From Porticoccaceae bacterium UBA4026 (GTDB lineage Bacteria; Pseudomonadota; Gammaproteobacteria; Pseudomonadales; Porticoccaceae), in contig DGAQ01000052.1 of the NCBI GenBank assembly GCA_002382445.1, forward strand, positions 142,815 to 163,772: a stretch of DNA of 20,958 nt, written 5' to 3'. Below are positions 6,855-14,508 of this stretch, piece by piece. Each line of letters starts with the position of its first letter. Position 1 is the stretch's first letter. The translations under genes were made by a program, and so were the position numbers. The notes under the pieces were generated by a model. That model did no database searches. It was not told where the DNA came from and worked only from the letters and a program-made list of their open reading frames with translations.

Positions 6855-7862
6855 CTAAATGGAATTAGCTATTTTACTAACCAGCTCCATCATCCGGCTC
6901 ACATAGCCGATTTCGTTGTCATACCAAATCAATATTTTAACTTGAGTTTGATCAATGATCATCGTTGATGGGCCATCTACAATACCCGATCGGGTATCGT
7001 TGGTGTAGTCCACCGATACCAGAGGAAGCTCTTCAAAGCCCAAAATCCCTTGAAGTCTGCCATTGGCAGCTGCGCGCAAAGCATTATTAATTTGATCTAT
7101 TGTGACGGGTACTTTTAATTCAAAAACACAATCGGTTAGCGATGCATTAGCCAGAGGTACGCGCACAGCAATGCCATTTATTCGGCCCTTGAGCTCAGGA
7201 AAAATTTCTGTGATGGCAGTTGCTGACCCAGTACTGGTTGGAATCAAAGAAAGACTACTAGCGCGCGCCCGGCGCAAGTCTTCATGATATTCATCAAGAA
7301 TACTCTGAGTATTGGTAATGTTATGAATCGTGGTAATTGCGCCATGCACTATTCCAAATTCTTTTTGTAAAACATCGATGACCGGTGCCAAGCAATTTGT
7401 CGTACAGGAGGCCGCGGTCACTATATCTTGATCACTGTAAAGGTGATCATTCACGCCCATAACAATGTTTAGGGTGCCGTCCTTGATTGGAGCAGACACA
7501 ACTACTTTTTTTATGCCTTGGTCGAAATAGGGGAGCAGAGAGGATCGTGACTTAAATTGACCACTGCACTCCACGACTATATCAACCTTTGCCTCAGACC
7601 AAGGACATTGCTGAATAGTGTCTGACGGTGAGTAGCTAATGATCTTGCCGTCGATGACTATCTCGTTGCTAGATTCTGTCACCGCCACATCTCGATTCCA
7701 TTTACCGTGGACTGAATCAAAACGCAGTAAGTGTGCCGCGCTTTTTGCATCCCCGGCCACTTCATTGATATGTACTATGTCAAAAATATCTGATTCCCAG
7801 GCCGCCCGAAAAGCCATGCGCCCAATCCGGCCAAACCCATTAATTCCCACTCGTATTGTCAT
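6855..7862 (-). CDS. gap: ArsJ-associated glyceraldehyde-3-phosphate dehydrogenase
   Basis: A full-length GAPDH of 335 residues. Its N-terminal NAD-binding signature is VGINGFGRIGRMAFR (residues 5-19). The active-site segment is ASCTTNCLAP with catalytic C153, and H180 falls in the TIHNIT strand. WYDNEIGY lies near the C-terminus. All catalytic residues expected for a phosphorylating GAPDH are present. In this setting, next to arsJ, its proposed job is to load arsenate onto glyceraldehyde 3-phosphate and give 1-arseno-3-phosphoglycerate for export. It could also serve glycolysis, but the dedicated pairing makes detoxification more likely. The ATG at 7862 is used because MTIRVGINGFG is the family's natural N-terminus; an in-frame start at 7904 would add 14 unmatched residues. 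A TATAAT for the minus strand is at 7899-7894. Confidence 0.93.
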   Translation of the reverse strand: MTIRVGINGFGRIGRMAFRAAWESDIFDIVHINEVAGDAKSAAHLLRFDSVHGKWNRDVAVTESSNEIVIDGKIISYSPSDTIQQCPWSEAKVDIVVECSGQFKSRSSLLPYFDQGIKKVVVSAPIKDGTLNIVMGVNDHLYSDQDIVTAASCTTNCLAPVIDVLQKEFGIVHGAITTIHNITNTQSILDEYHEDLRRARASSLSLIPTSTGSATAITEIFPELKGRINGIAVRVPLANASLTDCVFELKVPVTIDQINNALRAAANGRLQGILGFEELPLVSVDYTNDTRSGIVDGPSTMIIDQTQVKILIWYDNEIGYVSRMMELVSKIANSI

Positions 7863-7893
7863 GTCATTTCCAAGTCTGATACGTTCAGCCAGT

Positions 7894-7926
7894 ATTATAA
7901 CCAACTATGTCACATTGATGACGTAG
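7894..7926 (-). promoter_or_regulatory. Promoter region of the GAPDH-arsJ operon with a candidate operator
   Basis: On the minus strand a perfect TATAAT lies at 7899-7894. Just upstream is a dyad with CTATGTCA (7905-7912) and TGACGTAG (7919-7926), 7 of 8 pairs matching around a 6-bp spacer. Read another way, the minus strand carries ACGTCAT-CAAT-GTGACAT, a degenerate PHO box (5 of 7 in each half). Neither reading is proven. Confidence 0.45.
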
Positions 7927-7986
7927 CACTAGCAGCCTAAAGTTAACTATGTGGAGACCTTTTGCTGATCTCAAAATACAACAGAC

Positions 7987-8014
7987 AAAAAAAAGCCACC
8001 GCAGGGTGACTTTT
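7987..8014 (-). terminator. Intrinsic terminator of the slyD-like gene
   Basis: On the minus strand AAAAGTCACC, a short loop and GGTGGCTTTT form a hairpin ending in a run of T, located 20 bp after the stop codon of the FKBP gene. Confidence 0.72.
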
Positions 8015-8034
8015 AATACTAAAAATACGTTTAA

Positions 8035-8520
8035 TTAGTGATCATGCCCGCCTGGTCCATGCACATGGCCATGATCAAGCTCTTCTTGTGTGGCATCTCG
8101 CACAGACTCAATTGACACGTCAAAATTCAAGTCTTTGCCGGCTAGTGGGTGATTGCCATCAACAGTTACAAACTCATCGGTAACCGCTTTCACGGTGACA
8201 GGAACACTATCGCCATTGCCTGTTTGAGCTTCAAACTGCATGCCCACTTCAATGTCATCAACACCTTGAAATGACTCGCGCGGCACCTCTTGAATCAAAT
8301 CAGGTTGCACCTCGCCATACCCTTCAGCGGCAGGAACAGCTACCACCATAGAGTCCCCTACGTTTTTTCCTTTGAGCGCATTTTCTAGGCCAGGAATGAT
8401 ATTTCCAGATCCATGAAGATAAGCTAATGGCTCTTTTCCTGCAGAACTATCCAGTTTTTGTCCGTCGTCATCGGTTAATGTGTAATGAAAGCTTACCGCG
8501 CTATTGTGTTTGATAGTCAT
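8035..8520 (-). CDS. slyD: FKBP-type peptidyl-prolyl isomerase, SlyD-like
   Basis: SlyD combines prolyl cis-trans isomerase and chaperone activity in the cytosol and binds nickel through a histidine-rich tail. The 161-residue product has the FKBP core (VSFHYTLTDDDGQKLDSS near residues 9-26, then an IIPGLENALKG motif). An inserted chaperone flap (about 70-120) is typical of SlyD, and a short C-terminal tail carries HGHVHGPGGHDH. E. coli SlyD has a much longer tail (196 residues total), so metal capacity here should be smaller. The ATG at 8520 is preferred because a GGAAA sequence lies upstream and MTIKHN is the normal N-terminus. FkpB/SlpA is the alternative, but the His-rich tail favours SlyD. 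Confidence 0.86.
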   Translation of the reverse strand: MTIKHNSAVSFHYTLTDDDGQKLDSSAGKEPLAYLHGSGNIIPGLENALKGKNVGDSMVVAVPAAEGYGEVQPDLIQEVPRESFQGVDDIEVGMQFEAQTGNGDSVPVTVKAVTDEFVTVDGNHPLAGKDLNFDVSIESVRDATQEELDHGHVHGPGGHDH

Positions 8521-8610
8521 TATCTGTTTCCGGTGGATGAGTAGGGTGGGCATTATGCTTTAATAGAAAAAAAATATCGAATCGGTGATACTCGTTCAAA
8601 GTTAAAAGAT

Positions 8611-8648
8611 CCAAGTACCAAAAATAATGACCACATAAAGGTACTTGG
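8611..8648. repeat. Perfect 9-bp inverted repeat between slyD and phoB
   Basis: CCAAGTACC (8611-8619) and GGTACTTGG (8640-8648) are exact reverse complements separated by 20 bp. The repeat lies 11 bp upstream of the phoB PHO box and about 90 bp upstream of slyD. There is no T-run, so it is not a terminator; a dimeric regulator site is possible. Confidence 0.6.
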
Positions 8649-8659
8649 GCAATGCGAGA

Positions 8660-8693
8660 TTGTCACATAGATGTCATATATATAAATTTTAAT
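8660..8693 (+). promoter_or_regulatory. PHO box and -10 of phoB
   Basis: TTGTCAC (8660-8666), a 4-bp spacer and ATGTCAT (8671-8677) make an 18-bp PHO box of two direct repeats 11 bp apart. TTTAAT (8688-8693) follows after 10 bp, the same spacing seen at the pstS and porin boxes. It implies autoactivation of phoB by PhoB~P. The predicted start of transcription, near 8700, is very close to the ATG at 8706. Confidence 0.82.
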
Positions 8694-8705
8694 ACAGGAT
8701 CTAAA

Positions 8706-9428
8706 ATGAGTAATAGAGTTGATATTATGCCTAGGCCCACCATCTTAATTGTTGATGATGAACTTTCTATACGAGATATGCTGAGTATTGCCCTGGAAGC
8801 AGCAGATTTTAATTCATTACAAGCCGAAAATGCACAGCAGGCTCACGCGATGGTTATTGATAGAAACCCTGATTTAATCCTCTTAGATTGGATGATGCCT
8901 GGTACGACAGGTCTGGAGCTTCTGCGCCGGCTCAAGCGAGACGAGAAAACGGCAAAGATTCCTATTATTATGTTAACGGCCAAGGCTGAAGAAACCAGTA
9001 AAATTGCGGGTTTAGACTCTGGCGCTGATGATTACATAACAAAACCGTTTTCACCTAGAGAGCTCATATCACGTGTTAAAGCGGTATTGAGGAGAATCGG
9101 CCGTGAAGAGCTGCAAGATCCTATCACTGTGGGTGAATTGATTTTTGATCCCCTGTCGCATCGTGTAACGATTGGAGATACAAAGGTTAGCGTTGGACCC
9201 ACAGAATACCGGCTATTACAATTTTTCTTAACGCATCAAGAGCGAGTTTATTCTCGCGACCAAATCCTGGATTATGTTTGGGGTAATAATGTTTATCTCG
9301 ACGAGAGAACCGTGGATGTGCACATCAGGCGATTGCGTAAAGCAATTTCAGTTGCAGGACATGACAACTATGTGCAGACTGTGCGCGGAGCGGGTTATCG
9401 ATTTTCAACTCAGCTTCAAAATATCTGA
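8706..9428 (+). CDS. phoB: Phosphate regulon response regulator PhoB
   Basis: OmpR-family response regulator that, when phosphorylated by PhoR at low phosphate, binds PHO boxes and recruits sigma70 polymerase. The 240-residue product has a receiver domain with acidic pair D17-D18, phosphoacceptor D61 (LILLDWMMPG), T91 and K113. A winged-helix DNA-binding domain covers about 140-237, with RTVDVHIRRLRKAI as recognition helix and a final VRGAGYRF wing. ATG 8706 has AGGA six bases upstream. An in-frame ATG at 8727 (MPRPTILIVDDE) would match the usual N-terminus of PhoB more closely and would leave a leader of about 27 bases, so it is a serious alternative. phoR starts 22 bp downstream. PHO boxes before phoB, the porin, pstS and the lipoprotein are its evident targets. 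Confidence 0.95.
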   Translation: MSNRVDIMPRPTILIVDDELSIRDMLSIALEAADFNSLQAENAQQAHAMVIDRNPDLILLDWMMPGTTGLELLRRLKRDEKTAKIPIIMLTAKAEETSKIAGLDSGADDYITKPFSPRELISRVKAVLRRIGREELQDPITVGELIFDPLSHRVTIGDTKVSVGPTEYRLLQFFLTHQERVYSRDQILDYVWGNNVYLDERTVDVHIRRLRKAISVAGHDNYVQTVRGAGYRFSTQLQNI

Positions 9429-9450
9429 GGGTTCATAAAAGGAAGTTATT

Positions 9451-10731
9451 TTGCGACCAGGAATGCGAACAGAGATTTGGCACGTAGTGTTGGCTGTGCT
9501 GTTTTCTATCTGGTTTGGTTGGAGCCTTGGATTTCCCCTCGAACTTTTGTTAGCCAGTCTTGTGCTCTATCTTGTGTGGACCTTCCGAGTAATTTCTCAT
9601 ATCTTCAGCTGGATCGACAGAGGCATGCGTGGTATTCCTCCCGAGGCTGATGGTGTTTGGGGCGAAATTACTGACACATTAAATCGTCAACGGCGTCGGC
9701 ATCGCAAAACTGTAGATAAAATGCGCCGGACGATTAGTCGTGTTACTCGGGTAACTGAGGCTTTAGACGAAGGCGTTCTCGTATTGCGAAGTGATCGAAC
9801 ACTGGATTGGTGGAACAGCTCGGCTAATAAATTGCTTGATTTGCGCCCTAGAGATCGTGGTACTGCCATTGTTAATTTGATTCGTGAGCCTGATTTTGTT
9901 GAATATATTAATCTAGAAAAATTTGTCGGAACGATCAAGTTGGCGCCTACAGCTGACGTAAAAACGTTGCTGCAGTTATCGGCCTCTCACTTTGGCGACA
10001 ACGAAATTGTTTTAATAATCAGTGATATAACACGCGAGGATAGCCTTAAACGCCTTAAAACAGAATTCGTTGGTAATGTGTCGCATGAATTGCGAACGCC
10101 TTTGACAGTCATGCGAGGGTATTTAGAAACCCTGCAAGATTTTCCTGAAGATCAGATCTTGCAGAAGAAAGCATACCAACAAATGTCCGAGCAGATAGCG
10201 CGAATGCAAACGCTATCTGATGATCTAATTTTACTTTCGCGACTAGAAGAGTCGGATCACGCTCCAGCTAGTCAAGATATCAATCTGAATGAACTACTCA
10301 ACAGCATTATTGGAGAGGCAAAATCCCTGAGTAATGGGATGCATAATCTGCTCTTTAACGCGTTAGAAATAGTAAGAATCGACACTGATCCCAGTGAAAT
10401 GAGAAGTATTCTGGGCAATGTTATATTCAATGCTGTTCGCCACAACGCCGAAGGCGCTGATATTGTCATTACCTTATCTCAGCATAGTGAGGTTACAGAG
10501 GTATCAGTAAAAGATAATGGTGTTGGTATTGATACAGCTGCAATCCCTCGGCTGACCGAGCGCTTTTATCGGGGCGACCGCAGCCGTAATACAAATACTG
10601 GCGGCAGTGGTCTAGGCTTGGCTATCGTAAAACATGCACTTACACGTTGTGGTGGGACCTTAACTATTAGCAGCCGGTTAGGGCAGGGCGCCGAATTTAT
10701 TTGTCGATTTCCAAGGAGACCGTCGGAGTAA
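9451..10731 (+). CDS. phoR: Phosphate regulon sensor histidine kinase PhoR
   Basis: Inner-membrane kinase and phosphatase of PhoB, which reads phosphate status through the Pst transporter and PhoU. The 426-residue product has an N-terminal pair of hydrophobic segments (about 9-49) with almost no periplasmic loop, as in PhoR. A charged linker and a PAS-like domain (about 95-195) come next. The dimerisation helix has phosphorylated H212 in the VSHELRTPLTV motif, and the ATPase domain has N box FNAVRHN, DNGVGID and GGSGLGLAIV. Start: TTG at 9451 is preferred because AGGAAG (9440-9445) sits five bases before it. The ATG at 9463 lacks a spaced ribosome binding site but would remove only four residues. 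Co-transcribed with phoB; a terminator follows the stop. Confidence 0.95.
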   Translation: MRPGMRTEIWHVVLAVLFSIWFGWSLGFPLELLLASLVLYLVWTFRVISHIFSWIDRGMRGIPPEADGVWGEITDTLNRQRRRHRKTVDKMRRTISRVTRVTEALDEGVLVLRSDRTLDWWNSSANKLLDLRPRDRGTAIVNLIREPDFVEYINLEKFVGTIKLAPTADVKTLLQLSASHFGDNEIVLIISDITREDSLKRLKTEFVGNVSHELRTPLTVMRGYLETLQDFPEDQILQKKAYQQMSEQIARMQTLSDDLILLSRLEESDHAPASQDINLNELLNSIIGEAKSLSNGMHNLLFNALEIVRIDTDPSEMRSILGNVIFNAVRHNAEGADIVITLSQHSEVTEVSVKDNGVGIDTAAIPRLTERFYRGDRSRNTNTGGSGLGLAIVKHALTRCGGTLTISSRLGQGAEFICRFPRRPSE

Positions 10732-10735
10732 TAAA

Positions 10736-10757
10736 AAAGAGCGCCTCAGCGCTCTTT
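10736..10757. terminator. Terminator between convergent phoR and porin genes
   Basis: AAAGAGCGC (10736-10744), a 4-base loop and GCGCTCTTT (10749-10757) form a perfect 9-bp stem. On the minus strand it runs into six T, making it best suited to end the porin transcript. It may also stop phoR. Confidence 0.82.
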
Positions 10758-10777
10758 AGTAAAGTTGGGTTGCCACC

Positions 10778-11734
10778 TTAAAATTTATGCTCCATGCCTA
10801 CGCCAAAGACACTGAATTGATCGTCAGTTAGCCCGACTTTAGAGTCAGTATTATCGGTGTAGAACATAAACAGTTTAGTATTCTTATCTAGCTTGTAGTC
10901 TGCACCTAAAGACATAGTCTGTTCTTCATCCCCATCAACATCGTCTTCGATGGCTCCATACTGTGCTTTCAGTGTAATGTTGCTATCAATCTTATAGGCA
11001 GCACTCACAAAATAACCGGACTCATCTTTAGTGCCTAGGTTATCTTCATTTTGTTGATACATAAAACCTAGCTTAAGTGCCTCTATCTGATATTGCGCGA
11101 CCATCCGGACCAGATCTTGGCTATCGATATCCTGATCACCGGCTATAGCCAGATACAGTCTGTTTTTGGAGTAACTGAGCGAGTAGGACATGCCGTCATT
11201 AAGGCCGGTATCATCTTGACCGTCTTGATCGACATCTTCACCCTCTGCCGGAATCATTGCCAGAGTTGCAGAAAACCCATTAATTGCAGGAGAGGTGTAT
11301 GCTACGACATTTGAAAGCCGGTTTTCGCCTTCAAAGACGTTCTTGAGATCCCCTTCAAGATCATTAAATAAATCAACTTTATTCGCCGCTAGTTTGGTGG
11401 GGGAGTCATGTTTACCCGCCCAAACCATGCCAAAATCACCCTTAACACCGACGAAGGTATTGCGCTGCTTAAACGTTTGCCCGTTACAGTCACCACTATC
11501 AATACAGACCTCAAATTCAGCCTGATAAATAATATCTAGACTCTCGGAAATCCCATTTTCGCCTTTTATCCCTAGGCGAGAAGCATTGCTATTAAGGTTC
11601 CATTGTTCTGTGCTCCCATCATCTTGCCTAACCAATGAAAGGTTGGCCTTACCGTAAACCTTTCCCCCACTTGGGCCTTCGGCGAAACTAAAAGAAGCAG
11701 AGCAAATGGTCAATGCTAAAAACAAATTTTTCAT
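10778..11734 (-). CDS. Phosphate-starvation-regulated outer-membrane porin (Gram-negative trimeric porin family)
   Basis: The 318-residue product begins with a signal peptide (MKNLFLALTICSASFSFA, cleavage before E19) and ends in the C-terminal phenylalanine signature (VGMEHKF) needed for outer-membrane insertion. Between these it has alternating beta strands typical of 16-strand general porins (GKVYGKANLSL near the start, a SRLGIKGENG turn, repeated YSLSYS and AAYKI strands). An aspartate-rich stretch (DVDQDGQDD and DDVDGDEEQ) is probably in surface loops. A PHO box in front of it makes induction by phosphate shortage likely, so phosphate or phosphorylated solutes are plausible cargo, though selectivity cannot be read from sequence. 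It is transcribed away from pstS and converges on phoR. Confidence 0.88.
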   Translation of the reverse strand: MKNLFLALTICSASFSFAEGPSGGKVYGKANLSLVRQDDGSTEQWNLNSNASRLGIKGENGISESLDIIYQAEFEVCIDSGDCNGQTFKQRNTFVGVKGDFGMVWAGKHDSPTKLAANKVDLFNDLEGDLKNVFEGENRLSNVVAYTSPAINGFSATLAMIPAEGEDVDQDGQDDTGLNDGMSYSLSYSKNRLYLAIAGDQDIDSQDLVRMVAQYQIEALKLGFMYQQNEDNLGTKDESGYFVSAAYKIDSNITLKAQYGAIEDDVDGDEEQTMSLGADYKLDKNTKLFMFYTDNTDSKVGLTDDQFSVFGVGMEHKF

Positions 11735-11812
11735 ACGTGAATCCTGACTAAAGATGATTTTGGGCTAATGCCCCCCTAATTGCCGCTCCTCTAATATGAC
11801 AATTATGTGATG

Positions 11813-11846
11813 AATATATGTCTAAATTATGACATTAATATGACAA
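11813..11846 (-). promoter_or_regulatory. PHO box and -10 of the porin gene
   Basis: On the minus strand TTGTCAT (11846-11840), spacer ATTA and ATGTCAT (11835-11829) form a near-perfect PHO box. TATATT (11818-11813) follows after a 10-bp gap. An extra isolated TTGTCAT lies at 11802-11796, downstream of the predicted transcription start. Confidence 0.85.
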
Positions 11847-11881
11847 TAACAGGGACAAAAAAGGAAAATGTGTACGCTTGG

Positions 11882-11915
11882 TTGTCATAATACTGTCATA
11901 TAAAGTGAATACATT
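11882..11915 (+). promoter_or_regulatory. PHO box and -10 of the pst operon
   Basis: TTGTCAT (11882-11888), spacer AATA and CTGTCAT (11893-11899) form a PHO box close to the E. coli pstS site. TACATT (11910-11915) follows after 10 bp. This box is divergent from the porin box, with 35 bp between them. Confidence 0.88.
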
Positions 11916-11985
11916 GTCGTTACTGAAACAGTACACGCCTCAAGGCACTCACAACAAAACAAAATTCAGTTTTTGGGAGATATGT

Positions 11986-13044
11986 ATGACTAATAGTAAA
12001 TCCATTTTTTCGACTCTATGTGCTGTAACTTTATTTACAACCGCACCCTTTGCTGGTGCCCGGGATAATGTGGAAGTCGTAGGATCATCCACGGTATATC
12101 CCTTCTCAACTGTTGTAGCAGAGCGCTACGGGCGAGCCAGTGGTAATGCGACGCCAAAGATTGAATCGACCGGTTCGGGTGGCGGTTTGAAGCTATTTTG
12201 TTCAGGTGTTGGTACCAACTACCCAGATATCACTAATTCGTCACGTAGGATCAAACTATCTGAGTTTAATAAATGCCAGGCTAATGGTGTAAAAGACGTT
12301 ATCGAAGTGCAGATTGGTTATGACGGCATTGTTGTTGCTAATTCAATTGCTGCAGAGCCAATGAACTTAAGCCGTAAAGACATCTTTCTGGCGCTTGCCG
12401 CTAAGGTGCCGGGCGTTGAAGAGGGTGTTTTAATTGAAAATCCTTATAACACCTGGAGAGAGGTTAATTCAGATCTACCTAATACCAAGATTGAGGTTCT
12501 TGGACCTCCCCCTACATCGGGAACTCGTGATGCATTTGCTGAGCTCGCACTAGAGGGCGGTTGCAAAACATTTGAATGGATCGCCGCACTTAAAAAGATC
12601 GATAAAAATGCGTATAAAGACATTTGCCACACCATCCGTGAAGATGGGCGGTACATTGAGGCGGGAGAGAACGATAATTTAATCATCCAAAAACTCCAAA
12701 CTAACTCTGCCGCTTTGGGAATATTCGGCTTTAGCTTCCTCGATCAAAATGCCGACAAAGTCCAGGGTGCTAGTATTGAGTCGGTTCCACCAACGTTTGA
12801 TTCTATCGCTGACAAGTCGTATCCAGTTTCTCGACCACTATTTTTCTACGTCAAGAAAGCTCACGTGGGTGTGGTGCCTGGCATTGTTGGTTACCTTAAT
12901 GAGTTCACCAGTGAAAGAGCGTGGGGTGAAGACGGTTATCTCGCTGAGAAAGGTATGATCCCGCTACCTGTCAAAGAGCGCAGAGCGATGGCCGTAAATA
13001 CCCGATCTTTGGTGCCGATGACAGGTAACGAAGCATTGCAATAA
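11986..13044 (+). CDS. pstS: Periplasmic phosphate-binding protein PstS
   Basis: High-affinity phosphate-binding subunit of the Pst ABC transporter. From ATG 11986 the product is 352 residues with a signal peptide (about 1-25, with APFAGA near the cleavage site). The mature protein starts with VEVVGSSTVYPFSTVVAERYG, which holds the first phosphate-binding loop. Other ligand-contact segments are ESTGSGGGLKLFC and GPPPTSGTRDAF. Paired cysteines (for example GGCKTFEW and KDICHT) may form disulphides. A strong GGGAGA sits five bases before the ATG; the longer in-frame reading runs back through the PHO box and is rejected. The gene has a PHO box and a leader of about 64 bases, and is followed by a terminator-like hairpin before pstC, which would keep PstS more abundant than the membrane subunits. 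Confidence 0.95.
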   Translation: MTNSKSIFSTLCAVTLFTTAPFAGARDNVEVVGSSTVYPFSTVVAERYGRASGNATPKIESTGSGGGLKLFCSGVGTNYPDITNSSRRIKLSEFNKCQANGVKDVIEVQIGYDGIVVANSIAAEPMNLSRKDIFLALAAKVPGVEEGVLIENPYNTWREVNSDLPNTKIEVLGPPPTSGTRDAFAELALEGGCKTFEWIAALKKIDKNAYKDICHTIREDGRYIEAGENDNLIIQKLQTNSAALGIFGFSFLDQNADKVQGASIESVPPTFDSIADKSYPVSRPLFFYVKKAHVGVVPGIVGYLNEFTSERAWGEDGYLAEKGMIPLPVKERRAMAVNTRSLVPMTGNEALQ

Positions 13045-13067
13045 CATCTTTATTTTGTCAAAGTACC

Positions 13068-13092
13068 GCTCGGCTCGCAGGGCTGGGCTTTT
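13068..13092 (+). terminator. Leaky terminator-like hairpin between pstS and pstC
   Basis: GCTCGGCTC (13068-13076), loop GCA and GGGCTGGGC (13080-13088) pair over nine positions if three G-U pairs are allowed, followed by four T. It is weaker than a full terminator, which fits partial read-through into pstCAB. Confidence 0.5.
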
Positions 13093-13119
13093 CTATATCT
13101 GAGGGATACTGCAAGCTAT

Positions 13120-14508
13120 ATGCAAGCCACTAATATACTTATTTTACTGCTTAGTTTAGGCGCAGTTGCCTTTTATCTGGGCCGTAGCCGTTCCCTCGCA
13201 ATTGCTGCGCCTCTGGGTGGCATCCGCAAACTGCATTCTCTGCCATCCTATTATGGAATGCATACGGCCCTCTGGTGTGGACTGCCCTCGCTAGTCTTGC
13301 TGGGCCTTTGGTTGATGTTTGATCAGCCGGTGATTAATAGCGTAGTAATAAGCTCTTTGGCTGCTGATATAACGCCAATAGATACAGCTAGTTATAATTT
13401 GTTGTTAAACAAAATCGATAATCTTGCGCAAGGCATACTGCCGCGCAAAGGTCAAAGTGATTCTCTTATTGCAGCTGCTGACCATATGGTGTCATTGAAA
13501 CAGATATCGCGATGGTCTCTTACGGCTCTGTCGCTGGCGCTTTCGACGACGGGGCTATTTTGGGCTTGGCGCAAGATCGGCTCTGAATTTCGAGCTCGCC
13601 CTGCAGTAGAAAAAGTGATTCAAAATTTGTTGCTGGCATGTGCCTGTCTGGCCATTTTCACAACCTTGGGTATTGTTCTCTCAGTGCTATTTGAATCTAT
13701 TCAGTTTTTTAGATCGGTGCCCATTTATGATTTTGTTTTCGGCTTAGACTGGAGCCCTCAGACTGCTATCCGAGAAGATCAGGTAGGTTCTTCCGGAAGT
13801 TTTGGTGCTGTCCCTCTGTTTGTCGGAACCTTACTGGTTTCGGCAGTGGCAATGTTTATTGCCGTACCTATAGGCCTCATGTCAGCAATCTATTTAGCTG
13901 AATACGCCAGTAAGAACGTGCGCTCTGTGGCGAAGCCTGCACTCGAAGTTTTGGCAGGTATTCCCACTGTTGTCTATGGTTTTTTTGCCGCACTGACCGT
14001 TGCGCCATTCCTTAGAGATTTAGGAGCTAGTGTGGGCTTGTCCATATCTTCTGAGAGTGCGCTCGCAGCCGGCGGCGTTATGGGAATAATGATTATTCCT
14101 TTTATTTCCTCTCTGGCTGACGATGTCATTACCGCAGTGCCTCAATCGATGCGCGATGGGTCGCTAGCGATGGGAGCTACGCGGTCAGAGACTGTTCGCA
14201 GAGTAGTCATTCCCGCCGCACTGCCGGGTATTGTTGGCGGTATTATGCTCGCCGTATCTCGGGCCATTGGTGAAACTATGATTGTGGTAATGGCGGCGGG
14301 GATGGCCGCGAAGTTAACGGCTAACCCATTAGAGTCAGTGACTACGGTGACGGTCCAGATCGTAACGCTACTAACGGGAGACCAAGAATTTGATAGCCCT
14401 AAAACATTAGCGGCCTTTGCTTTGGGCCTTATGCTGTTTATTGTCACGCTATTACTTAATATTTTTGCCCTGCATATCGTTAAAAAATATCGAGAACAAT
14501 ATGAGTAA
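13120..14508 (+). CDS. pstC: Phosphate ABC transporter permease PstC, long form with N-terminal extension
   Basis: Inner-membrane permease that with PstA forms the phosphate channel. At 462 residues it is about 140 longer than E. coli PstC. The extra N-terminal part has hydrophobic segments at about 4-20 and 48-66, then a polar, probably periplasmic section (about 68-130), then another membrane segment (132-150). This matches the PstC N-terminal domain found in many marine gammaproteobacteria. The standard permease domain follows (about 170-460), with MGATRSETVRRVVIPAALPG as the EAA-type loop that contacts PstB and SRAIGETMIVVMAAG after it. The last bases ATGAGTAA overlap the pstA start, so translation is coupled. 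No Shine-Dalgarno sequence is well spaced; GAGG lies 16 bases before the ATG. Confidence 0.94.
   Translation: MQATNILILLLSLGAVAFYLGRSRSLAIAAPLGGIRKLHSLPSYYGMHTALWCGLPSLVLLGLWLMFDQPVINSVVISSLAADITPIDTASYNLLLNKIDNLAQGILPRKGQSDSLIAAADHMVSLKQISRWSLTALSLALSTTGLFWAWRKIGSEFRARPAVEKVIQNLLLACACLAIFTTLGIVLSVLFESIQFFRSVPIYDFVFGLDWSPQTAIREDQVGSSGSFGAVPLFVGTLLVSAVAMFIAVPIGLMSAIYLAEYASKNVRSVAKPALEVLAGIPTVVYGFFAALTVAPFLRDLGASVGLSISSESALAAGGVMGIMIIPFISSLADDVITAVPQSMRDGSLAMGATRSETVRRVVIPAALPGIVGGIMLAVSRAIGETMIVVMAAGMAAKLTANPLESVTTVTVQIVTLLTGDQEFDSPKTLAAFALGLMLFIVTLLLNIFALHIVKKYREQYE

Noticed and set aside
11878..11985. N-terminal extension of pstS to 11878
   Set aside because: It would translate the PHO box and the -10. 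ATG 11986 has a strong ribosome binding site and begins a normal signal peptide.
14417..14500. N-terminal extension of pstA to 14417
   Set aside because: It lies fully inside pstC in another frame. ATG 14501, overlapping the pstC stop, is the usual coupled start.
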